Positions 59,154-64,000 of a stretch of DNA of 64,000 bases are shown here, one piece after another (position 1 is the first letter of the stretch; each line of letters starts with the position of its first letter). A program made the translations under genes and the position numbers. Origin of the DNA: Thermoleophilaceae bacterium. Its GTDB lineage: Bacteria > Actinomycetota > Thermoleophilia > Solirubrobacterales > Thermoleophilaceae. The DNA is taken from positions 20,199-84,198 of the forward strand of contig JAUJNZ010000001.1 in NCBI GenBank assembly GCA_030447905.1, in the 5' to 3' direction. The notes beneath the pieces were generated by a model that worked only from the letters and a program-made list of their open reading frames with translations, did no database searches and had not been told where the DNA came from.

Positions 59154-60004
59154 GCGGCGGCCTCCAGCGGCGGCTGGGCGTGCGCCGGGGCCAGCGAGCG
59201 CGTTCGCTCGACCAGCGCGTCGAAGAGGGCGAGCAAGGCGGGATCGACCGCAGCCACCGCTTTCCGCTGGGATGTCACCGTGAGCTCGTCGCCGCGGGCC
59301 ACCGGGCCGGTGAGGGTCTGCTCGGGACCGTCGGCCGCCCAGTTGTCGACGGTCTGGCGCACGAGCGGAACGAGCATCGCCCGCGCGTCCTCGCGCGCGA
59401 ACCCGGCGCCGCCGGCGACGGCCTCGGCGGTGGCTTCGAGCGTGACCAGGAAGTTCGAGGCGATCGACGCGGCAGCGTGGTAGCTCGCGCGCTGGGCGTC
59501 GGCGATCTCGAGTGCCTCCATGCCGAGCCGGCGTGCTAGACCGGCTGCGGCCGCCGCGGCCGCCGGGCTCGAGCCGGCGATGGCACAGCCCGCGCCCGCA
59601 AGCGCGGGGGCGACCGCGCCCGAGAAGGTCTGAAGCGGGTGAAGCCCGAAGAGCTCGCTGCCGGCGCGCCGGGCCGGCTCCAACGCCGACAGCGGCATCG
59701 CGCCGCTGGCGTGGCCGACGAGCCGAGCCCCCCGGGCGCCGGCGACGACCGCCGCCGCCGCCGCCGAGATCTCGGCGTCGGGCACGCAGAGGAGGACCGC
59801 CTCGCCCGATGGCGCCTCGCCGCGTCCGGCGGGCCCGTCGACCGCGAGCCCGGACTCGCGAAAGGCCGAGGCGAGCGCGGTGCCGACCCGCCCCCGGCCG
59901 ATCACCCCGATGCTGCGAACCTCGGGCGCACCGAGCGCGTCCGCGGTCTCGGCGGCACCGGGGAGGGGCGTGTGGGGCGCGTGGGGCGTGTGGGGCTCGC
60001 TCAT
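59150..60004 (-). CDS. DUF2520/Rossmann-like oxidoreductase of the pantothenate operon
   Basis: 284 residues from ATG 60004 (an ATG three codons upstream is possible). The Rossmann motif is IGVIGRGRVGTALASAFRESG, followed by LLCVPDAEISAAAAAV and HASGAMPLSALEPARRAGSELFGLHPLQTFSG, the DUF2520 signature, and a helical C-terminal domain with SYHAAASIASNFLVTL. The fold is related to ketopantoate reductase. With no panE in the cluster, this is a candidate for that step, but that is an inference. The N terminus has a short His/Thr/Pro repeat. Confidence 0.82.
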   Translation of the reverse strand: MSEPHTPHAPHTPLPGAAETADALGAPEVRSIGVIGRGRVGTALASAFRESGLAVDGPAGRGEAPSGEAVLLCVPDAEISAAAAAVVAGARGARLVGHASGAMPLSALEPARRAGSELFGLHPLQTFSGAVAPALAGAGCAIAGSSPAAAAAAAGLARRLGMEALEIADAQRASYHAAASIASNFLVTLEATAEAVAGGAGFAREDARAMLVPLVRQTVDNWAADGPEQTLTGPVARGDELTVTSQRKAVAAVDPALLALFDALVERTRSLAPAHAQPPLEAAA

Positions 60005-60089
60005 GCGAGACACGATCTGGATGGGGGAAGGCGGTCCGCTCCTTCGGGGGTAGCGGCCACGGCAGAGGATAGCGCCGCCGCTCTTGGCC

Positions 60090-60095
60090 TACGGT
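60090..60095 (+). promoter_or_regulatory. -10-like TACGGT before the uracil-DNA glycosylase
   Basis: TACGGT ends six bases before GTG 60102, which supports that start over the in-frame TTG 60084 that would lie upstream of the box. Confidence 0.38.
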
Positions 60096-60101
60096 TGGGG
60101 C

Positions 60102-60809
60102 GTGCGCTCCCGCCCCGCCGAGGACCGCCGGGCCGAGCTCGTCGCGCTCTATCGCGAGCTCTCCGGGGAGCACGCGTGCCCGCTTATGGCTCACCGGACG
60201 CAAATCGTGTTCGGCTCGGGCAACGCCGACGCCCAGCTCATGTTCATCGGCGAGGCCCCCGGCGCCGAGGAGGACCGCCGGGGCAAGCCCTTCGTCGGCC
60301 GCGCGGGCAAGCTGCTCGACCGTCTGCTCGAGGAGATCGGCATGAGTCGCGAGGACACCTTCATCGCGAACGTCTTGAAGTGCCGCCCTCCCGGCAACCG
60401 CGACCCGCTCCCCGAGGAGATCGAGGAGTGCAGCCCGTACCTCTTCCGCCAGGTCGCGCTCATCGAGCCGCTCGTGGTCTGCACGCTCGGCAACTTCTCC
60501 ACCAAGCTGCTGACCGGCGAGCCGACCGGCATCACCAAGGTACACGGCCGTCCCCAGACACGTGAGCTCGGAGGCCTCACCGTGCAGCTCTACCCGATCT
60601 TTCATCCCGCCGCCGCCCTGCGCACCGACGCGGTCCGAGAGCTCCTGCGCGAGGACTTCGCGCGGATACCCGGCCTGCTCGAGGAGGCGCGTTCCCGCGC
60701 CGTCCCACCCGCGGCGGCGCCCGAGCTCGGTCCGGGCCTCCCCAAGGACGAGGCGCCGCCGGCCGGGTCGGGCGCGCCCGAGCCTCCCCAGCTCGACCTC
60801 TTCGAGTAA
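60102..60809 (+). CDS. Uracil-DNA glycosylase, family 4 (Fe-S)
   Basis: 235 residues from GTG 60102. Motif A is [20 protein letters not shown] and motif B is HPAAALRT. Four Cys in [22 protein letters not shown] and VVCTLGN fit the 4Fe-4S site of thermostable family 4 enzymes. It removes uracil from DNA. The tail is Pro/Ala-rich and ends QLDLFE, which resembles a sliding-clamp-binding peptide. The stop overlaps tsaE by one base. Confidence 0.9.
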   Translation: MRSRPAEDRRAELVALYRELSGEHACPLMAHRTQIVFGSGNADAQLMFIGEAPGAEEDRRGKPFVGRAGKLLDRLLEEIGMSREDTFIANVLKCRPPGNRDPLPEEIEECSPYLFRQVALIEPLVVCTLGNFSTKLLTGEPTGITKVHGRPQTRELGGLTVQLYPIFHPAAALRTDAVRELLREDFARIPGLLEEARSRAVPPAAAPELGPGLPKDEAPPAGSGAPEPPQLDLFE

Positions 60810-61273
60810 TGGCCGTCCCGGTGGTGACGCGTCTTCTGACCACGAGCCCCGAGGAGACCGAGACCGCCGGGGCCTCGCTCGCCGGACGGTTGCGCCCGGG
60901 TGCCGTGGTCCTCGTCGGCGGTGAGCTCGGAAGCGGCAAGACGACGCTCGTCCGCGGGGCCTGCCGGGCGCTCGGGGTCGTCGAGCCCGTGACCAGCCCC
61001 ACCTTCACGATCGGACAGCTCTACCGCGGCGACGGCTCACTGGAGGTCGCCCACCTCGACCTGTACCGGCTCGGCACCCTCTCCGGCGAGGACCCCGCCC
61101 TGCTCGGCGACTACCTGACCCCGGAGCGGATCGCGTTCGTCGAGTGGCCGGCGCTCGCCGAGCCCGAGCTCGGCGAGCCCGTCCCGGGCGTCCGGCTCGC
61201 CGCGCGGGTGAGGATCGAGCACGCGGGGGCCGACCGGCGCGCGATCGAGGTCGCCGAGCCCGATGGGTCGTGA
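60809..61273 (+). CDS. tsaE: tRNA threonylcarbamoyladenosine biosynthesis ATPase TsaE
   Basis: 154 residues. P-loop LVGGELGSGKTTLVRGACRALG, then VTSPTFTIGQLY and VAHLDLYRLG, and FVEWPALAEPEL as the Walker B-like end. It works with TsaB and TsaD in t6A37 formation on ANN-decoding tRNAs. It overlaps tsaB (GTGA). Confidence 0.94.
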   Translation: MAVPVVTRLLTTSPEETETAGASLAGRLRPGAVVLVGGELGSGKTTLVRGACRALGVVEPVTSPTFTIGQLYRGDGSLEVAHLDLYRLGTLSGEDPALLGDYLTPERIAFVEWPALAEPELGEPVPGVRLAARVRIEHAGADRRAIEVAEPDGS

Positions 61274-61953
61274 ACTTGCTCGGCCTCGATACCTCGACGG
61301 CGGCCACCGCGGCGTGCCTGCTGCGCTCCGGCGGCGAGGCCTTCGAGGTCATCCCGAGCGCCTCGGATCTCACCGCCCCGCCCGCCCACACCCGCGAGCT
61401 CATGCCCGCGCTCGCGAGGGTCCTCGGCGACGCCGGGCTCGGCTTCGCAGACCTCGACGCGGTGGCGGCGGGAATCGGGCCGGGAACCTTCACCGGGCTG
61501 CGGATCGGGATCGCCACGGCGCGGGCGCTCGCCGCCGCCCGTGGGCTCCCGCTCCACCCGGTTTCCTCGCTCGCCGCGCTCGCTGCCGGGGCCGATGCCC
61601 CGCTGGTGCTGGCGGCGATCGACGCGCGCCGGGGCGAGGTCTTCGCCGCCCTCCACGACGAGGCCGGGGAACGGTGGGTGCCATTCGTGGTCCGGCCCGA
61701 GCTGCTCGCTGAGCGCCTGCGGGAAAGCGCGCTCACCCCGCTGGCCGTCGGCGACGGCGCGGTACGCTACCGGGGGGAGCTCGAGGCGGCCGGCGCCCGG
61801 ATCCCACCCGACGACTCTCCCCGACACGTCGTCCGCGCGCTGGCGGTCTGCCGGCTGGCGGCACGGGTGGCGCCGGTGGCGCCCCAGGCCGTCGTCCCCC
61901 ACTACCTGCGCATGCCCGACGCCGTCCCTGAGCCGCAGACTCGCCGACCATGA
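61270..61953 (+). CDS. tsaB: t6A biosynthesis protein TsaB
   Basis: 227 residues from GTG 61270, an ASKHA fold without its own catalytic metal site: NLLGLDTSTAATAACLL, HTRELMPALARVL, AGIGPGTFTGLRIGIATARALA and AIDARRGEVFAAL. It is the scaffold for TsaD and TsaE. It overlaps rimI (ATGA). Confidence 0.93.
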   Translation: MNLLGLDTSTAATAACLLRSGGEAFEVIPSASDLTAPPAHTRELMPALARVLGDAGLGFADLDAVAAGIGPGTFTGLRIGIATARALAAARGLPLHPVSSLAALAAGADAPLVLAAIDARRGEVFAALHDEAGERWVPFVVRPELLAERLRESALTPLAVGDGAVRYRGELEAAGARIPPDDSPRHVVRALAVCRLAARVAPVAPQAVVPHYLRMPDAVPEPQTRRP

Positions 61954-62420
61954 CTCAGCCCGCCGCGACCCAGACCGAGCCGCTCACCATCCGCCGCCTC
62001 TCGATCGCCGATCTCTCCCAGGTGATGGCCATCGAGCGGCGCGCGTTCACGGCGCCCTGGTCGCTCGCCATGTTTGGGCTCGAGCTCTCGAAGCCGTCGG
62101 GCATCTCCCTCGCCGCCCTGTCGGGCCGGCGGATCGTCGGCTACCTCGTGTGCTCTCGGTACGACACCGTCTGGCACTTGATGAACATCGCGGTTGAACC
62201 CGAGCGCCGCCGCAGCGGCATCGCCACCGCCCTGCTCGCCGACCTGTTCGCGCGAGCCGATCGGCCCGGCGAGAAGTACACGCTCGAAGTGCGTCCGTCG
62301 AACCTCGCGGCCGTATCCATGTACGAGCGCCTCGGCTTCCGCTCCGCCGGTCGCAGGCCCGGCTACTACCACGACAACCGCGAGGACGCCATGATCATGT
62401 GGCGGACGGCCGGGGAGTGA
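61950..62420 (+). CDS. rimI: Ribosomal protein S18-alanine N-acetyltransferase, RimI-like
   Basis: 156 residues, a GNAT fold: IRRLSIADLSQVMAIERRAFTAPWS at the N terminus, acetyl-CoA site VEPERRRSGIATALLADLF and the end SNLAAVSMYERLGFRSAGRRPGYYHDN. It lies between tsaB and tsaD, as in many bacteria. Its true acceptor may differ from S18. Confidence 0.92.
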   Translation: MTQPAATQTEPLTIRRLSIADLSQVMAIERRAFTAPWSLAMFGLELSKPSGISLAALSGRRIVGYLVCSRYDTVWHLMNIAVEPERRRSGIATALLADLFARADRPGEKYTLEVRPSNLAAVSMYERLGFRSAGRRPGYYHDNREDAMIMWRTAGE

Positions 62421-62421
62421 A

Positions 62422-63453
62422 GTGATCCTCGCCCTCGAGACGAGCTGCGACGACACCTGCGCCGCCGTCGTGACCTCGGCGGGGGAAGTCCGCTCGAACG
62501 TCGTGGCCTCGCAGGGGCTGCTGCACGAGCGCTACGGCGGCGTCGTCCCCGAGATCGCGTCGCGACGCCATCTCGAGCTCGTCGACGCGGTGACGAGCGA
62601 CGCGCTCGAGAGGGCGGAGGTGGCGCTCGACGAGATCGACCAAGTCGCGGCGACCCGCGGCCCCGGGCTGATCGGTGCCCTGCTCGTCGGCGTGTCGAGC
62701 GCCAAGGCGCTGGCCGCGGCGCGCGGGCTCCCGCTGGTCCCCGTCGACCATCTGCACGGGCACGTCGTGGCCAGCACGCTCGGCCACGACCCGATCGAGC
62801 CGCCGTACCTCTGCCTGGTGGCGAGCGGCGGACACACGTTCCTGGCCCGGGTCGACGAGCCGAGCTCCTATCGCGTCCTCGGGCAGACGCTCGACGACGC
62901 CGCCGGGGAGGCCTTCGACAAGGGCGCACGCCTGCTCGGCCTCGGCTACCCGGGCGGCCCGGCGATCGACCGCCTCGCGCGGGCGGGGGACCCCACCGCC
63001 TTTGACTTCCCGCGCTCGCTCCCGGGGGGAAGGGAAGACGGCGCGCATCTCGACTTCAGCTTCAGCGGGCTCAAGACCTCGCTCCTCTATCGGGTTCGCG
63101 AGCTGGGTTCCGAGGAGGCCGAACGGCGTCGACCCCACCTCGCCGCCTCCTACCAGCGGGCGATCGTCGACGCGCTGGCCGCCCGGACCGAGCAGGCGCT
63201 CGACCAGGAGGGGCTCGACCGGCTCGGGCTCGGGGGAGGTGTCGCGGCCAACTCGGAGCTGCGGCGGCGCGCCGAGGAGCTGAGCGTCACCCGAGGCGTG
63301 TCGCTGTGGGCCCCAGAGCTCGCGCTCTGCACCGACAACGCCGCGATGATCGCCGCCGCGGCCCGGTTCCTCGAGCCGTTGCCCTACCCCGAGTACCTCG
63401 CCCTCGACGCCTCGGCGCGTCCCGCCACCCCACCGACCACGGCGGCGGCATGA
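62422..63453 (+). CDS. tsaD: tRNA N6-adenosine threonylcarbamoyltransferase TsaD
   Basis: 343 residues from GTG 62422. LALETSCDDTCAAVV opens the ASKHA fold. VDHLHGHVVAS supplies the metal-binding His110 and His114, LVASGGHTFL and GEAFDKGARLLGLGYPGGP follow, and LGLGGGVAANSELR and LCTDNAAMIAAAA close it. It transfers threonylcarbamoyl to tRNA A37. It overlaps the glutaredoxin-like gene (ATGA). Confidence 0.95.
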   Translation: MILALETSCDDTCAAVVTSAGEVRSNVVASQGLLHERYGGVVPEIASRRHLELVDAVTSDALERAEVALDEIDQVAATRGPGLIGALLVGVSSAKALAAARGLPLVPVDHLHGHVVASTLGHDPIEPPYLCLVASGGHTFLARVDEPSSYRVLGQTLDDAAGEAFDKGARLLGLGYPGGPAIDRLARAGDPTAFDFPRSLPGGREDGAHLDFSFSGLKTSLLYRVRELGSEEAERRRPHLAASYQRAIVDALAARTEQALDQEGLDRLGLGGGVAANSELRRRAEELSVTRGVSLWAPELALCTDNAAMIAAAARFLEPLPYPEYLALDASARPATPPTTAAA

Positions 63454-63695
63454 CTCGGGTCACGCTCTACGGCAGGCCCGGGTGCCACCTCTGCCAGGAC
63501 GCCCGGGCCGCGGTGGCCGCCGCCCGCACGCGGCGCGACTTCACACTCGAGGAGGTCGACATCTCGCTCGATCCACGGCTCGCGCGCCGCTACGGCGAGC
63601 GGATCCCCGTGGTCGCGATCGACGGCACGGACGCGCTCGAGCTGCGGTTCGGGCCCGATGAGCTCGTCCGGCGGCTCGATAGAGTGAACGCGTGA
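63450..63695 (+). CDS. Glutaredoxin-like protein (DUF836)
   Basis: 81 residues from ATG 63450: VTLYGRPGCHLCQDARAAV with CxxC (Cys12, Cys15), VDISLDPRLARRYGERIPVVAIDG with the cis-Pro. This is the DUF836 glutaredoxin-like group, of unknown partner. It overlaps both tsaD and rex, and redox sensing by Rex next door is suggestive. Confidence 0.88.
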   Translation: MTRVTLYGRPGCHLCQDARAAVAAARTRRDFTLEEVDISLDPRLARRYGERIPVVAIDGTDALELRFGPDELVRRLDRVNA

Positions 63696-64000
63696 CGCTG
63701 CAGGAGTCCCATCCGGGCGGGCTCGGGCTGACCGAGTCGGGCCTCGACCGCCTGTCGCTGGGCGTCGCGGCGCGCCTCTCGCGGTACCTGCAGGTCCTGA
63801 CCCAGGCGCAGAAGATGGGTCGCGAGACGATCTCCTCCCAGGAGCTCGCCGACTACACCCACGTCAACTCAACCCAGATCCGCCGCGACCTGTCCGGCTT
63901 CGGCAAGTTCGGCAAGCGGGGCGTGGGCTACAACGTCGACGCTCTGCTGGTGCAGATCCGCCGGATCCTGCGCACGAGCGGCCAGCACAACATCGCCCTG
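63692..64000 (+). CDS. rex: Redox-sensing transcriptional repressor Rex (3' partial)
   Basis: The first 103 residues are in the window. The winged helix is LSRYLQVLTQAQKMGRETIS, SSQELADYTHVNSTQIRRDLSGFGKFGKRGVGY, the Rex DNA-binding signature, followed by VDALLVQIRRIL. The NAD(H)-binding half lies beyond the window. Rex senses NADH/NAD+ and represses respiration or fermentation genes. GTG 63692 overlaps the preceding gene (GTGA). Confidence 0.93.
   Translation, partial: MTLQESHPGGLGLTESGLDRLSLGVAARLSRYLQVLTQAQKMGRETISSQELADYTHVNSTQIRRDLSGFGKFGKRGVGYNVDALLVQIRRILRTSGQHNIAL

Overview
The window is a gene-dense, very GC-rich stretch of a bacterial chromosome. GTG and TTG starts and ATGA/GTGA overlaps are frequent. 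A DivIVA-type protein, F420-type oxidoreductases, bifunctional HisIE, MoxR/DUF58/transglutaminase genes, an LAxTG surface protein and many TANNNT boxes 6-9 bases before start codons point to an actinobacterium. A deep lineage such as Thermoleophilia is plausible, but that placement is an inference from gene content. I saw no rRNA, tRNA, CRISPR array or insertion sequence.

Layout. 1-5.8 kb: a glycine/sarcosine/betaine-reductase-like operon (grdE-grdB-grdC-trx-grdA-trxB). GrdA keeps an in-frame UGA (Sec) with a SECIS-like hairpin. GrdE lacks the Asn-Cys pair I expect at the pyruvoyl site, grdB has lost the segment that should carry Sec, grdA has a late frameshift, and grdD is not between grdC and trx. 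5.8-8.0 kb: a decayed SemiSWEET-like relic, a sulfotransferase, pcm and a 39-aa small ORF. 8.0-12.0 kb: a MaoC pair, hrcA-dnaJ and prmA. 12.0-15.6 kb: a cation/proton antiporter facing an SLC13/ArsB-like permease and a CBS protein. 15.6-18.4 kb: yqeY-phoH-ybeY-era, where ybeY has no canonical start codon. 18.4-31.7 kb: hisIE and the trp genes, split as trpEGDC and trpFBA by moxR-DUF58-transglutaminase-htrA.

31.7-36.8 kb: secreted or surface proteins (subtilase, LARTG-anchored protein, substrate-binding lipoprotein) and a phosphofructokinase with PPi-type residues. 36.9-46.8 kb: an SDR epimerase, ACT-malic enzyme, polA, a YdcZ-like permease, a geranylgeranyl-reductase-like enzyme, rpsA, coaE and a lytic transglycosylase. 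46.8-50.0 kb: two F420-type oxidoreductases, a multiply frameshifted membrane protein and a small membrane protein. 50.1-56.2 kb: uvrB, a DivIVA-like gene and uvrA. 56.3-60.0 kb: a hexapeptide acyltransferase and the pantothenate genes DUF2520-panC-panD-panB. 60.1-64.0 kb: family-4 uracil-DNA glycosylase, tsaE-tsaB-rimI-tsaD (t6A synthesis), a glutaredoxin-like gene and the 5' part of rex.

Most of the window is ordinary core chromosome. The unusual parts are the variant selenoprotein reductase operon, ybeY with an apparent AUC start, the multiply broken membrane gene, the PPi-type phosphofructokinase and the recurrent signature of leaderless promoters.
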